Shown here one piece after another: positions 21,885 to 30,501 of a stretch of DNA of 64,000 bases (its first letter is position 1; each line of letters opens with the position of its first letter). The notes beneath the pieces are model-generated. The model ran no database searches, was not told where the DNA came from, and saw only the letters and a list, made by a program, of their open reading frames with translations. The position numbers were made by a program, and so were the translations under genes. The DNA is from Caldilineaceae bacterium (GTDB lineage Bacteria > Chloroflexota > Anaerolineae > Caldilineales > Caldilineaceae): assembly GCA_019637685.1 (NCBI GenBank), contig JAHBVF010000002.1, positions 62,001 through 126,000 on the forward strand, read 5' to 3'.

Positions 21885-23761
21885 GTTCCTGCCCCCTGTG
21901 TGGCGGCGTTGTCCATCCTGAATTGTTGGAAAGGACCACCGATCCAATCCCGCCGGTGCGCGCGCTCATCCAACAGGAATATCCAGGCTGGCAGCCGACT
22001 GATGGCTTGTGCCCGTCCTGTGCCACGGCCTACAGTCACCGCCACACCCACACCCGCTCTACCCGTCCACTCAACACCCAGACCTTCCCCAGCACAACCT
22101 TTCCCTACTATCACCCACAGGAATACGGCTTGCTGGGGCTTACCCAACGCCTGCCCCATCACCCCGGCTACACCGGCAAAGGGGTGACAATCGCCTTTTT
22201 GGACAGCGGCTATTACCCCCACCCGGATTTGGGCGAGACAGTCGATCCCAGCCTGGACATTGCCGCCCTTGACACGGACGTGGCCCGCGTCCGCATGGCT
22301 CTGGAAGATCGACCCAACCGCATCCGCCAATACGTCAATCTGATCAAAGGCCACGAGGGCCTGGGGGTAGACGCGGCCAGCCTGTGGAGCGACGCGGGCA
22401 ACTCCTGGCACGGGCAGATGACGACTGTCATCGCGGCGGGCAACGGCCAGTTGAGCAATGGATTGAACCGGGGCTATGCCTCTCAGGCCGGGCTGCTCCC
22501 CATCAAAGTCGGGCGGCCCAACGGCAGCATCCCGGAGGAGGATATTCTGGGCGGGCTGGGCTGGCTGCTGCGGGATGACAATTGGCAGCGCTACGGCGTG
22601 CGGGTGGTCAATGTGAGTGTGGGCGGCGATTTCCCCCAGCCCTGGTGGGAAAATCCACTCTGTCTGGCGGTGGAGGAACTGACCCGGCGCGGGGTGCTGG
22701 TGGTGGTGGCCGCGGGCAATTCGGGCCAAGAGCGACTGCTGGCCCCGGCCCCGGCCCCCTCTGCGCTGACTGTCGGCGGGATCGACGACGCCAATCGGCG
22801 CTGGCGGGCGGACCGCCCCGGCGAGGTGGAACAGTTGCGTCTCTATCGCCACAGTTGGGGCCTGGCCCAGGTGGATGCCCGGCTGATCCAAAAGCCCGAA
22901 ATTGTGGCTCCGGCGGTTTGGCTGGCCGGGCCGATTCTGCCGGTCAGCCCTCTCTTCCGGGAGTTGTGGGTGCTGGGCCGGGCCTGGGAAGCGCTGCAAA
23001 ACCGCGACAGCGACGCGGCCCGCCACATCCTGGACGAGTGGGATTCCCTGGTGAAGTTGACGCCGGCCATGCGCACGGCCAGCGACGAGGCCGTGCGTGA
23101 GGCGCTGCGCCTGCGGATGAATCCCCACAAATGGGTACACCGCCACGCCCAACACGTGGATGGCACGAGTGTGGCCGCGCCGCTGGTGGCAGCGACTGCC
23201 GTCCAAATGTTGGAAGCCAACCCCAAACTAACGCCGGCACAGCTCAAACAGTTGCTGGTGGAAAGCGCCCTGCCACTGCGTCATCTGCCCGAAGCGCAGA
23301 GAGGCAGGGGGCTTTTGCAGCCGGGACGAGCCGTGGCGCTGGCCTTGCGCCGTCACGGCGGTCGCCTGGCTGGCCTGCCCATCAGTGGCACTGTGATTTC
23401 CCCCGATAGTTTGCGCAAATTGGGAATTCCGGTTAGAGTAGCGGGAGACTCCCCAGCGCGTGCCGGTGTCTCCATCGGCGAAGTGGATAGACTCGTATAT
23501 GTAGGAACTTATGCACCTCAGGCCCGATCGGTCAGTCTGGTCGGTTCGTTTAACCGTTGGCTGCCAGGGCGTCTGCCTCTGGAGCAGACGGAAAAAGGGT
23601 GGTGGCACGGGGTCTTTCGCTTTCCGCCTGGAGAGCATCTCTACCGATTTTGGGTGGTGGATGGGGAAACGGGGGCAGGCGATTGGGTGGTGGATGGCGA
23701 AAATCCCGTGCGGGCGGAGAGCGGCTTTGGTACAGGGCACAGTGTCGTAACTCCTGCATAA
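21881..23761 (+). CDS. Subtilisin-like (S8) serine protease with zinc ribbon and carbohydrate-binding tail
   Basis: A 626-residue protein starting at GTG 21881. It begins with a small zinc-ribbon pattern (CPLC at 4-7, CPSC at 44-47). The S8 catalytic residues are all visible: Asp108 in TIAFLDSG, His177 in SWHGQM, oxyanion Asn280 in VVAAGNSG and Ser430 in DGTSVAAP. An insert of about 110 residues lies between the Asn and Ser motifs. The C-terminal 90 residues (from about 535) resemble an early-set glycogen-binding or CBM48/AMPK-beta domain (VSLVGSFNRW, GEHLYRFWVVDG). There is no signal peptide, and with the N-terminal zinc ribbon this suggests a cytoplasmic protease, unlike most subtilases. 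The architecture zinc ribbon-S8-glycan-binding is uncommon. It is coupled to the preceding 141-residue protein. Confidence 0.88.
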   Translation: MSSCPLCGGVVHPELLERTTDPIPPVRALIQQEYPGWQPTDGLCPSCATAYSHRHTHTRSTRPLNTQTFPSTTFPYYHPQEYGLLGLTQRLPHHPGYTGKGVTIAFLDSGYYPHPDLGETVDPSLDIAALDTDVARVRMALEDRPNRIRQYVNLIKGHEGLGVDAASLWSDAGNSWHGQMTTVIAAGNGQLSNGLNRGYASQAGLLPIKVGRPNGSIPEEDILGGLGWLLRDDNWQRYGVRVVNVSVGGDFPQPWWENPLCLAVEELTRRGVLVVVAAGNSGQERLLAPAPAPSALTVGGIDDANRRWRADRPGEVEQLRLYRHSWGLAQVDARLIQKPEIVAPAVWLAGPILPVSPLFRELWVLGRAWEALQNRDSDAARHILDEWDSLVKLTPAMRTASDEAVREALRLRMNPHKWVHRHAQHVDGTSVAAPLVAATAVQMLEANPKLTPAQLKQLLVESALPLRHLPEAQRGRGLLQPGRAVALALRRHGGRLAGLPISGTVISPDSLRKLGIPVRVAGDSPARAGVSIGEVDRLVYVGTYAPQARSVSLVGSFNRWLPGRLPLEQTEKGWWHGVFRFPPGEHLYRFWVVDGETGAGDWVVDGENPVRAESGFGTGHSVVTPA

Positions 23762-23831
23762 TCCAAAAATCTGCCACCGACGCACAGCGTCCGGCAAAGC
23801 CAGAGAAGAAACCGATCAGTGATTTACCTTC

Positions 23832-23843
23832 CGTTCCGGAACG
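23832..23843. promoter_or_regulatory. 12-bp perfect palindrome upstream of the esterase gene
   Basis: CGTTCCGGAACG lies 22 bases before the esterase start in the 104-base gap after the subtilase gene. It is a possible operator; there is no T-run, so it is not a terminator. Confidence 0.3.
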
Positions 23844-23865
23844 TCCAAGTTAGGGTCAAAAATCG

Positions 23866-24582
23866 ATGAACAGAGAATATCACAGTTGGTACAGCCCCCG
23901 GCTGAACCGGGAAATGGAATTGCTGGTCTTCGGCCACAGCGGCGCGCGGGTGATTGTTTTCCCCACCAGCCAGGGCCGCTACTACGAATTTGAGGATCGG
24001 GGAATGGTGGGCGCGCTGCAAAAGCATGTGGACGAGGGCTGGCTACAGATTTTCTGTGTGGACAGTGTGGACGCGGAGAGTTTCTATTGCAGTTGGGCGC
24101 ACCCATCCGGGCGCATCACCCGCCATCTGCAATACGAAGAGTACGTTATCAACGAAGTACTGCCCCTGACCCGGCAAATGAATGGGAATCCCTTTTTGAT
24201 CTCATTGGGGGCCAGTTTCGGTGCCTATCACGCGCTCAACATTGCCTTCCGCCATCCCCATCTCTTTGGCCGGGTGCTGGCCATGAGCGGCAAGTACGAT
24301 ATGACCAGCTTTTTTGATGGCTACTACGACGAGAATATCTATTACAACACCCCGATGCACTACATCCCGAATCTTTCCGACCCCGGCCACATCGCCCAAC
24401 TCCAGCGGCTGGACATTATTCTGGCCCTGGGCCGGGAAGACCCCAATATTGAGGAGAACCGGCGGCTGAGTGGCCTGCTCTGGGAGAAGGGCATCGGCAA
24501 CGCGCTGCGGGAATGGGAGGGCTGGTCCCACGACTGGCCCTATTGGCGGCAGATGGTGCAGATGTATATTGGCGGGGCGTAG
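23866..24582 (+). CDS. Alpha/beta-hydrolase esterase (esterase D / COG4947 type)
   Basis: A 238-residue cytoplasmic protein. The nucleophile elbow GASFGAY places Ser117; a His in GWSHDWPYW near residue 222 fits the catalytic His, and the acidic residue is likely in ALGREDPN. Length and motifs match the small putative-esterase family that lacks a lid. It begins MNREYHSWYSP at the ATG at 23866, preceded by a weak AGGG. The next gene, an ATP-grasp protein 196 bases downstream on the same strand, is in my recollection a recurrent neighbour of this esterase family, suggesting that one forms and the other trims an ester or amide. Substrate unknown. Confidence 0.8.
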   Translation: MNREYHSWYSPRLNREMELLVFGHSGARVIVFPTSQGRYYEFEDRGMVGALQKHVDEGWLQIFCVDSVDAESFYCSWAHPSGRITRHLQYEEYVINEVLPLTRQMNGNPFLISLGASFGAYHALNIAFRHPHLFGRVLAMSGKYDMTSFFDGYYDENIYYNTPMHYIPNLSDPGHIAQLQRLDIILALGREDPNIEENRRLSGLLWEKGIGNALREWEGWSHDWPYWRQMVQMYIGGA

Positions 24583-24778
24583 AACGTATTGCGTGCGGCT
24601 TGCTGTGCAGGCAGTGAAGCGGCGGGCATGGGGGAGATGTGGGGAAGTGGAACGTGATGCGTGAGATGTGAGAGCGGACGATCCACTCTGTCGTACTAGC
24701 GCTACAACTGTTGTCCGGCGGCGGAATCTTCGCTACGGCTCACGCAGCACGCAGTCATTCTAAAGGAGCAATTGTCCA
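24583..24778. other. Intergenic repeat-bearing region
   Basis: Contains a heptamer-like pair in inverted orientation, ACGTGATGCGTGAG near 24651 against CTCACGCAGCACGCAG near 24738, and a clear AAAGGAG ribosome site just before the ATP-grasp start. No gene is seen. Confidence 0.4.
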
Positions 24779-25702
24779 ATGAGCAATCCCAAAAAGATCG
24801 GTCTGGTGGTGGGTCGGGAGTGGAGTTGGCCCCCGGCTTTTATTGAAGAAGTGAACAAGCGAGGCGCGGGTGTCATCGCCGAGTATGTGAAATTGGGCGG
24901 CACGCGGGCCAATGAAGCCTGCGACTACGCGGTGATTATCGACCGCATCAGCCACGAGATTCCCTACTACCGCACCTATCTCAAGAACGCGATGCTCCAG
25001 GGCGCGTATCTGATCAATAACCCCTTTTGGTGGAGCGCGGACGACAAATTCTTTGGCACATCCCTGGCCGACAAGTTGGGTGTGGCCATCCCCAAAACAT
25101 TGGCCCTGCCTTCCCACAGCTACGTGGAAGGGGTGATCAGCGAGAGCCTGCGCAACCTGACCTATCCAATGGACTGGCAGGGTATCACCGATTACATCGG
25201 CATGCCCGCTATTCTGAAGGATGCCTGGGGCGGCGGCTGGAAGCACGTCTACGTTGTCCATTCCCAAGAGGAGCTGATCCAGCACTATAACCAGACCGGC
25301 ACGCTCTGTATGATGCTCCAGGAATTTATCGACTGGGACAAATTTGTGCGCTGTGTCTGCATCGGCCAGGAGAACATCCAGCCCATCCAGTACGATCCCG
25401 GCGAGCGCAAATATCACGTGAACGACGACTATCTCTCGCCGGAACTGCGTGCGCGTATCATCCAGGACGCGCGCACGCTGAATCGGGCGCTGGGCTACGA
25501 TATGAACAGCATCGAATTTGCGGTGCGCGACGGCATCCCCTACGCCATCGATTTCACCAACCCCGCGCCGGATATGGACATCAACAGCCTGACGCCCCAC
25601 TACTTTCACTGGGTGGTGAATGCTATGGCCGATCTGGCAATTGACCGGGCCATCAATCCGCCGCCGCAGAAAGAGCGCATGGGCTGGGCTGATTTTATCT
25701 AA
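24779..25702 (+). CDS. ATP-grasp domain protein (RimK-like ligase fold)
   Basis: A 307-residue soluble protein. The N-terminal part (KKIGLVVGRE, DYAVIIDRIS) looks like a pre-ATP-grasp Rossmann domain; the central part carries ATP-grasp features (AILKDAWGGGWKHVYVV for the nucleotide-binding strand, QEFIDWDKFVRCV after it) and the end has the metal-binding strand (NSIEFAVRDGIPYAIDFTNPAPD, with the E and N/D residues that bind magnesium). Such enzymes join a carboxylate to an amine or thiol using ATP. The start ATG has an AAAGGAG site. The adjacent esterase suggests a two-gene ligase/hydrolase module. Product unknown. Confidence 0.8.
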   Translation: MSNPKKIGLVVGREWSWPPAFIEEVNKRGAGVIAEYVKLGGTRANEACDYAVIIDRISHEIPYYRTYLKNAMLQGAYLINNPFWWSADDKFFGTSLADKLGVAIPKTLALPSHSYVEGVISESLRNLTYPMDWQGITDYIGMPAILKDAWGGGWKHVYVVHSQEELIQHYNQTGTLCMMLQEFIDWDKFVRCVCIGQENIQPIQYDPGERKYHVNDDYLSPELRARIIQDARTLNRALGYDMNSIEFAVRDGIPYAIDFTNPAPDMDINSLTPHYFHWVVNAMADLAIDRAINPPPQKERMGWADFI

Positions 25703-25917
25703 CAACAAAGGCAAAAGGGGCGGGGCGTAGTTGGATATCCGTCCGGATCGCGCTCCGCACAGCCTGAGTTCGGGATAAGAAAGAAGGGCGCGAAGCACGC
25801 TCATTGGGCTGTTCGCGACCGCCAAAGTTTGTCTTTCCCGCTCCTTTTGGACATTCAAGAATTGATCGGGCAATAGCGCACCTGCTATCTGCTATTCTCC
25901 CACCTGCGAGGAGTACC

Positions 25918-26580
25918 GTGACTGACACATCGACAATCCTATCCACTCTGGAACGGGGCGGCGTTGTCCCCGTTGTCCGCCTGCCCAGCCTGGAACAGGC
26001 CGTGCCGCTGGTGCGCGCGCTTCTGGCGGGGGGCATCACCGCCATCGAACCCACAATGACTTCCCCCGGCGCGCTGGATGTGTTGCCGATCCTCCTGGCC
26101 GAGATTCCCGCCTTTGGCGCGGGTGAAGCTGTGCTGGGGATGGGCAGTGTGACCAGCCCGGAGCAGGCCGCGGCAGCCATAGTCGCGGGCGCACACTTTA
26201 TCGTCTCGCCGGCGCTAGACCTGCCCACCGTAGCCCACTGTGTGGCCCAGGGCGTGCCGGTCATGCCTGGCGCGCTCACCCCTTCGGAAATCCAGACCGC
26301 TTGGAAAGCGGGCGCGTCGGTGGTAAAAGTCTTTCCGGCCCGGGTCTTCGGCCCTGGCTATTTCAAAGATGTGCTGGCCCCGCTGCCCCATCTGCGTCTG
26401 ATGCCCACCGGCGGCGTCGACCTCTCGAATGCGGCTGATTTTGTGCGGGCGGGCGCGGTGGCCGTGGGTGTGGGCAGCGCACTGGTGGATAAAACACTCA
26501 TAGACACGGGAAATTGGGATGAAATCACCCGACGGGCTGCGGAATATGTGCAGACCGTACACAAAGCACGAGGAAACTAA
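25918..26580 (+). CDS. eda: 2-dehydro-3-deoxy-phosphogluconate (KDPG/KHG) aldolase
   Basis: A 220-residue class I aldolase that splits KDPG into pyruvate and glyceraldehyde-3-phosphate. I choose the GTG at 25918 because GCGAGGAG precedes it by four bases and the protein then opens in the usual way (ILSTLERGGVVPVVR); the upstream open frame is intergenic. Lys137 in SVVKVFPA is the Schiff-base lysine, the Glu in TAIEPTMTS fits the catalytic Glu, and LMPTGGVDLSN binds phosphate. The TAA stop overlaps the kdgK ATG by one base (TAATG), so the two form an operon. Together they convert 2-keto-3-deoxygluconate to central metabolites in the Entner-Doudoroff branch. Confidence 0.93.
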   Translation: MTDTSTILSTLERGGVVPVVRLPSLEQAVPLVRALLAGGITAIEPTMTSPGALDVLPILLAEIPAFGAGEAVLGMGSVTSPEQAAAAIVAGAHFIVSPALDLPTVAHCVAQGVPVMPGALTPSEIQTAWKAGASVVKVFPARVFGPGYFKDVLAPLPHLRLMPTGGVDLSNAADFVRAGAVAVGVGSALVDKTLIDTGNWDEITRRAAEYVQTVHKARGN

Positions 26581-27569
26581 TGGCTGGCTACGACGTAATT
26601 ACTCTGGGCGAAACAATGCTGCGCTTTACGCCACCCGGCGTCCAGCGTATCGAGCAGGCCCCCTATTTTGAGTTGGAAGTGGGTGGAACCGAATCCAACA
26701 CATCCGTTGGCCTGGCCCGGCTGGGGCTGAATGTGGCCTGGCTTTCCCGCCTGCCCGCCAACCCGCTGGGCAGACACATTGCCCGCACACTGGCCGGCCA
26801 GGGCGTAGACACATCTCACATTGTCTGGTCGGCAACGGATCGGCTGGGACTCTATTTCATTGAATTTGGCGATGGGCCGCGCCCCACACAGGTGACTTAT
26901 GACCGGGCGGATTCGGCCATGAGCCGGATGCAGCCGGACGAACTGCCCGCCGAACTGTTCGAGTCGGGCCGGGCGCGCCACCTGCACCTGACCGGTATTA
27001 CCGTTGCCATCAGCGAAAGCGCGGCCGCCACCGCGCGGCGGGCCGTGAAACTGACAAAAGCAGCCGGGATGACATTCAGCTTCGATGTAAACTATCGGGC
27101 CAAACTCTGGTCGCCGGAAGAAGCCCGGGCGGGCTGCCACGAATTCGCCGCGGCCGCGGACATCTTCTTTACGCCTATCCGGGATGCCGAGTCCATCTAC
27201 GGCGTCCCCGGCGATCCGGAGAGTGCCCTGGCCCAGTTGCAGGCGGACTATCCCCAGGCGACGATTGTGTTGACGCTGGGGGCAGAGGGAGCCATCGGCG
27301 CGCGGCCAGGGCACGCAGCCATCAGCCAATCGGTCTTTCCCGCGGGTACAGTCGGCCGCATCGGGGGCGGGGATGCCTTCACCGCGGGCGTGCTCTACGG
27401 CTATCTCAGCGATACAGACGCAGAGAGTCGGCTTGCCACAGCCCTGCGCTGGGGCGCGGCCGCGGCTGCCTTCAAATATACCATTCCCGGTGATATGCCC
27501 CTTTTTGAAAAGGAAGAGGTGGAGGCCCTGCTGCACAGCGGCAGCCAGGCCCCACAAGTGAGGAGATAG
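26580..27569 (+). CDS. kdgK: 2-dehydro-3-deoxygluconokinase (PfkB family)
   Basis: A 329-residue ribokinase-family sugar kinase. Visible are the N-terminal substrate motif (GETMLRFTPPG, GGTESNTSVGLARLG), the KDG-kinase-like DVNYRAKLWSPEEA segment, and the PfkB signature 2 IGGGDAFTAG with the catalytic Asp. It phosphorylates 2-keto-3-deoxygluconate to KDPG, the substrate of the aldolase encoded immediately upstream. The start overlaps the eda stop by one base. The coding strand ends AGGAGATAG, and a palindromic repeat occupies the whole gap after it. Confidence 0.92.
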   Translation: MAGYDVITLGETMLRFTPPGVQRIEQAPYFELEVGGTESNTSVGLARLGLNVAWLSRLPANPLGRHIARTLAGQGVDTSHIVWSATDRLGLYFIEFGDGPRPTQVTYDRADSAMSRMQPDELPAELFESGRARHLHLTGITVAISESAAATARRAVKLTKAAGMTFSFDVNYRAKLWSPEEARAGCHEFAAAADIFFTPIRDAESIYGVPGDPESALAQLQADYPQATIVLTLGAEGAIGARPGHAAISQSVFPAGTVGRIGGGDAFTAGVLYGYLSDTDAESRLATALRWGAAAAAFKYTIPGDMPLFEKEEVEALLHSGSQAPQVRR

Positions 27570-27767
27570 ACGGGTTGCGAGTTGCGAATTGCGAGTCAAT
27601 GTACATGCCCGGTGGGGCACAACCAGCAATGAGAATAGAGACGCAGATTTACGCAGAAGACACAGATTGCGCAGATTCAATCCGTGTTTATCCGCGTTCA
27701 TCCGTGGCTATTTTCAGGTTAGGCGGTGCTTCCGAACGCAATTCGCAACTCGCAGCCCGCAACCCGT
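27570..27767. repeat. Nested inverted-repeat (MITE-like) element filling the kdgK-DnaJ-like gap
   Basis: Outer arms: ACGGGTTGCGAGTTGCGAAT just after the kdgK stop, and its reverse complement ending CGCAACCCGT directly at the next ATG; the right arm carries one extra heptamer. Inner arms: CAGATTTACGCAGAA-type sequence near 27640-27680 against GTTTATCCGCGTTCATCCG near 27688-27706. Nothing else is in this gap. Confidence 0.65.
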
Positions 27768-28838
27768 ATGTCTGACGAAACCCACTACCAAGTCCTTGGC
27801 ATTCACCGCCGCGCGCCCATCGAAGTGATCGATGCGGCCTATCAGCGGCTGCAACGGGTACACCAGGGCGAATATATGCCTGTGCTGCCGGGGGTAGAAG
27901 TGGAGGAGACGCCCGCCCAGGCGCGATGGCGGCGTATCCAACTGGCCTACGACATTCTGAGCAGCCCGATCCATCGCCCCATCTACGACGACAAATTGTG
28001 GGAGCAGGCCCGCCGCGCAGGACCACCCAAGAAGAAGCCCGACCCCAAGAATGTGCTTGCACCCAGCGGCGCCTGGCTTTCATCCCAAAAGCGGGCAGAT
28101 GGCTATCTCTTTTTTCGGGTGGGCTGGTGCGCGGATTTTGGCGAAACCCAAAGCGCATTGGAGGAAGCTATTCCCGCGTCGGATCGGCTCTATAGCCCGG
28201 AGACCGGCCAGTGGCGGGTTGTGGACGGCTATGACGATGTGCTGGACGAACTCTTCGACAACTTCGAGCGGGCGGATCAGCCAGCGCCCCAGGAACCCTA
28301 TCGCCCCATCTACCAGCGCCCGGACTTTACCCCGACCATTCGCCGCACCTGGCAGCCCTGGACCGGTTGGCCGCTGGTTGTGATTGTGGGGCTGGTTGTG
28401 GCTATCGGCGCAACTCTCTTCTTTCCCGCCAACCGCCAGGCCGAGATTGCCGCCCAGGCCACGGCCACAGCCGTGGTGGCGGCCAACGCGGCCCGCTCTT
28501 TTGTCAATCAGGGGCCGACGCCCACGCTCACGCCTGTGCCCGTAATTGTGAAGCCAGCCGTCCTTGCCTATGGCTCTGTCAACCTGCGCAGCGGACCGGG
28601 AACCGACTTCCCTTCTCTCGCCCTGCTGGACAACCAGCGGGAATATCTGCTGATCGGGCGTACTATCGACAATAGCTGGTTGGTCATTTCGGACGGCGAG
28701 CAGACCGGCTGGGTTGCGGCCCTGACACTCACCCCGGTGGACAATCTGACCGATCTGCCCCTTTTCCAGGCCGACGACGAACTGCCGGATTTTGTGCCCA
28801 CCCCCACCCCCACGCCCGAAGCCGAAGGACTGGAGTGA
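27768..28838 (+). CDS. DnaJ-like protein lacking HPD, with one membrane helix and an SH3 domain
   Basis: A 356-residue protein. Residues 1-75 look like a J domain (THYQVLGI, AYQRL, QLAYDILSSPIHRPIYD), but the Hsp70-activating HPD is replaced by HQG at 32-34, so it probably does not stimulate DnaK in the classical way. One membrane helix is clear near residues 200-220 (WPLVVIVGLVVAIGATLFF), followed by an Ala-rich linker and an SH3b-type domain (SVNLRSGPGTDFPSLALL, WLVIS, TGWVAA) that in other proteins binds cell-wall peptides. The likely layout is J-like domain inside and SH3 domain outside. I start at ATG 27768 because upstream codons are repeat sequence; there is no Shine-Dalgarno site. It converges on the next gene, leaving 18 bases. 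Confidence 0.75.
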   Translation: MSDETHYQVLGIHRRAPIEVIDAAYQRLQRVHQGEYMPVLPGVEVEETPAQARWRRIQLAYDILSSPIHRPIYDDKLWEQARRAGPPKKKPDPKNVLAPSGAWLSSQKRADGYLFFRVGWCADFGETQSALEEAIPASDRLYSPETGQWRVVDGYDDVLDELFDNFERADQPAPQEPYRPIYQRPDFTPTIRRTWQPWTGWPLVVIVGLVVAIGATLFFPANRQAEIAAQATATAVVAANAARSFVNQGPTPTLTPVPVIVKPAVLAYGSVNLRSGPGTDFPSLALLDNQREYLLIGRTIDNSWLVISDGEQTGWVAALTLTPVDNLTDLPLFQADDELPDFVPTPTPTPEAEGLE

Positions 28839-28856
28839 TCCAGCCGCGCTGGCAGC

Positions 28857-30401
28857 CTATACCACCACCTCCATAAAGCGTGGCCCCGCCTCTGCGATCC
28901 CCTCGCGCAAGGCGGCCACGTACTCTTCGGCTGTTGCCACCCGGCGGGCAGGCACGCCCATCCCTTGCGCCAACTGCACCCAATCGATGGCTGGATTGTC
29001 CAACGAAAGCATCGCCCCTGCCTTGGGTCCCTTTCTGTCCGGGGCCAGATTGCGCAGTTCCCCCTGCAAAATCGCGTAGGAGCGGTTGGCAAAGAGAATT
29101 GTTGTCACATTCAACTGCTCTCTGGCCTGTGTCCACAGAGCCTGCAATGTGTACATAGCCGAGCCGTCGGACTCCATGGCAAAGACCCGCCGATCTGGGC
29201 AGGCCACTGCCGCGCCCGTGGCCGCGGGCAGCCCCTGGCCGATGGAGCCGCCGGTGATGTGCATCCAGTCGTGGCGCGGCGCGGCGGACATCCAGTGGTG
29301 CGCGCTGCGCCCAGAGGTGACGGATTCGTCGGAAACAATCGCGCCTTCGGGCAGGAGCGCGGCCAGCCCCGCCCAGACTTTTTCCACACTGATGGGGCCT
29401 GTGGGCAGCGCGGGCGGGGAGAGTTCGTGGACAGCGTGCAGCCGATCCGGCGCGTCTACTTCGTCGGCCAGGGCAGCCAGTGCGGCCAGGCAATCGCTGT
29501 GCAGACCGGCCAATTCGTGCATTTGGCAGTCCGGCGGGGCCAGCAGACTGGGCTTGCCCGGATAGGCGAAGAAGGCCACTGGTGGATGCGCGCCCACCAG
29601 AATCATCTGTTCCACACCGGCCAGCATCGCCACCGCCTGATCCACCGGATAGGGGATGCGATCCACCACTGGCAGCCCCGCGCCCCGGGTCACCCGCCGC
29701 CCGGAACGCGCGCCGATGAGTTGCGCGCCGGTGGCCGCGGCAATGCGGCTGGCCATGCGCTGGGAAGCCTCGTCCATCACTGTTTCGCCCAGCACCAGGG
29801 CTGTCTTGCGCCCGTTGTGGAGCAACGCCGCGGCGGCTGTCACCCGCTCTGGCTCTATGGCGGCGGGCCGGAGCAACGGCGGAAGTTCGGCCACCACACC
29901 GCCCGCTTCCCAGGCCGCGTCGCCGGGCAGAATGAGTGTGGCGACCTGCCCCGCGCCGGTGCGGGCCGCGGCTATTGCCGCCGCGCCGTCTGCCCCCACA
30001 CTGGCCGCGCTGGACGCGGTGCGCACCCAGCCGGAAACAGTCCAGGCCAGGGCATCGATGTCCGCGGTTAGGGGCGCGTTGTGCTGGATGTGCCAGGACG
30101 CGTGCTCGCCCACAATATTGACCAGCGGTGTGTGGGCTTTGTGCGCGTTGTGCAGATTGGCGATGCCGTTGCCCAGCCCAGGCCCCAGATGAAGGAGCGT
30201 AGCCGCGGGCCTGCCCGCCATCCGCCCGTAGCCGTCCGCCGCGCCCGTCGCCACCCCTTCAAAAAGGCAGAGGACCCCCCGCATCCGGGGCACACTGTCC
30301 AGCGCGGCCACAAAGTGCATTTCCGATGTGCCGGGGTTCATAAAACAGACATCCACCCCACCGTTGACGAGGGTGTGTACGAGACTCTCCGCGCCGTTCA
30401 T
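28857..30401 (-). CDS. Thiamine-diphosphate enzyme, acetolactate synthase / benzoylformate decarboxylase-like
   Basis: A 514-residue protein with the three ThDP-enzyme domains. The N-terminal PYR domain has the cofactor-activating Glu in LFEGVATGAADGYGRM; the middle domain is degenerate; the C-terminal PP domain carries GGSIGQGLPAATGAA and the ThDP/Mg motif in ESDGSAMYTLQALW, where the usual GDG is S-DG and the closing Asn lies in FANRSYAIL. It is shorter than IlvB (about 560) and has no FAD-type signature I can identify, so a 2-oxoacid decarboxylase or lyase is as likely as acetolactate synthase. I chose ATG 30401 (MNGAESLV) because AAAGG lies just upstream; an in-frame ATG 33 bases earlier is possible. 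It follows the MFS-HEAT gene on the same strand. Confidence 0.82.
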   Translation of the reverse strand: MNGAESLVHTLVNGGVDVCFMNPGTSEMHFVAALDSVPRMRGVLCLFEGVATGAADGYGRMAGRPAATLLHLGPGLGNGIANLHNAHKAHTPLVNIVGEHASWHIQHNAPLTADIDALAWTVSGWVRTASSAASVGADGAAAIAAARTGAGQVATLILPGDAAWEAGGVVAELPPLLRPAAIEPERVTAAAALLHNGRKTALVLGETVMDEASQRMASRIAAATGAQLIGARSGRRVTRGAGLPVVDRIPYPVDQAVAMLAGVEQMILVGAHPPVAFFAYPGKPSLLAPPDCQMHELAGLHSDCLAALAALADEVDAPDRLHAVHELSPPALPTGPISVEKVWAGLAALLPEGAIVSDESVTSGRSAHHWMSAAPRHDWMHITGGSIGQGLPAATGAAVACPDRRVFAMESDGSAMYTLQALWTQAREQLNVTTILFANRSYAILQGELRNLAPDRKGPKAGAMLSLDNPAIDWVQLAQGMGVPARRVATAEEYVAALREGIAEAGPRFMEVVV

Positions 30402-30419
30402 AGGCTTGCCTTTCGTAAA

Positions 30420-30489
30420 ATGACCGGATGACAAGATGACCGGATGACAAGATGCAGGGGTGACAAGTCGATCCCCCTGTCATCTTGTC
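30420..30489. repeat. Octamer-periodic direct repeat and hairpin between the MFS and ThDP genes
   Basis: The 16-mer ATGACCGGATGACAAG occurs twice in tandem (30420-30435, 30436-30451). GACAAGATGCAGGGG (30446-30460) pairs with CCCCCTGTCATCTTGTC (30473-30489) with one defect. It could act as a terminator-like or processing hairpin after the MFS gene, but has no T-run. Confidence 0.55.
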
Positions 30490-30501
30490 ACCTTGTCATC
30501 T

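Noticed and set aside
25804-25917. Upstream ATG giving a longer KDPG aldolase
   Set aside because: The extension lacks homology to the family, while GTG 25918 has a good ribosome site and normal length.
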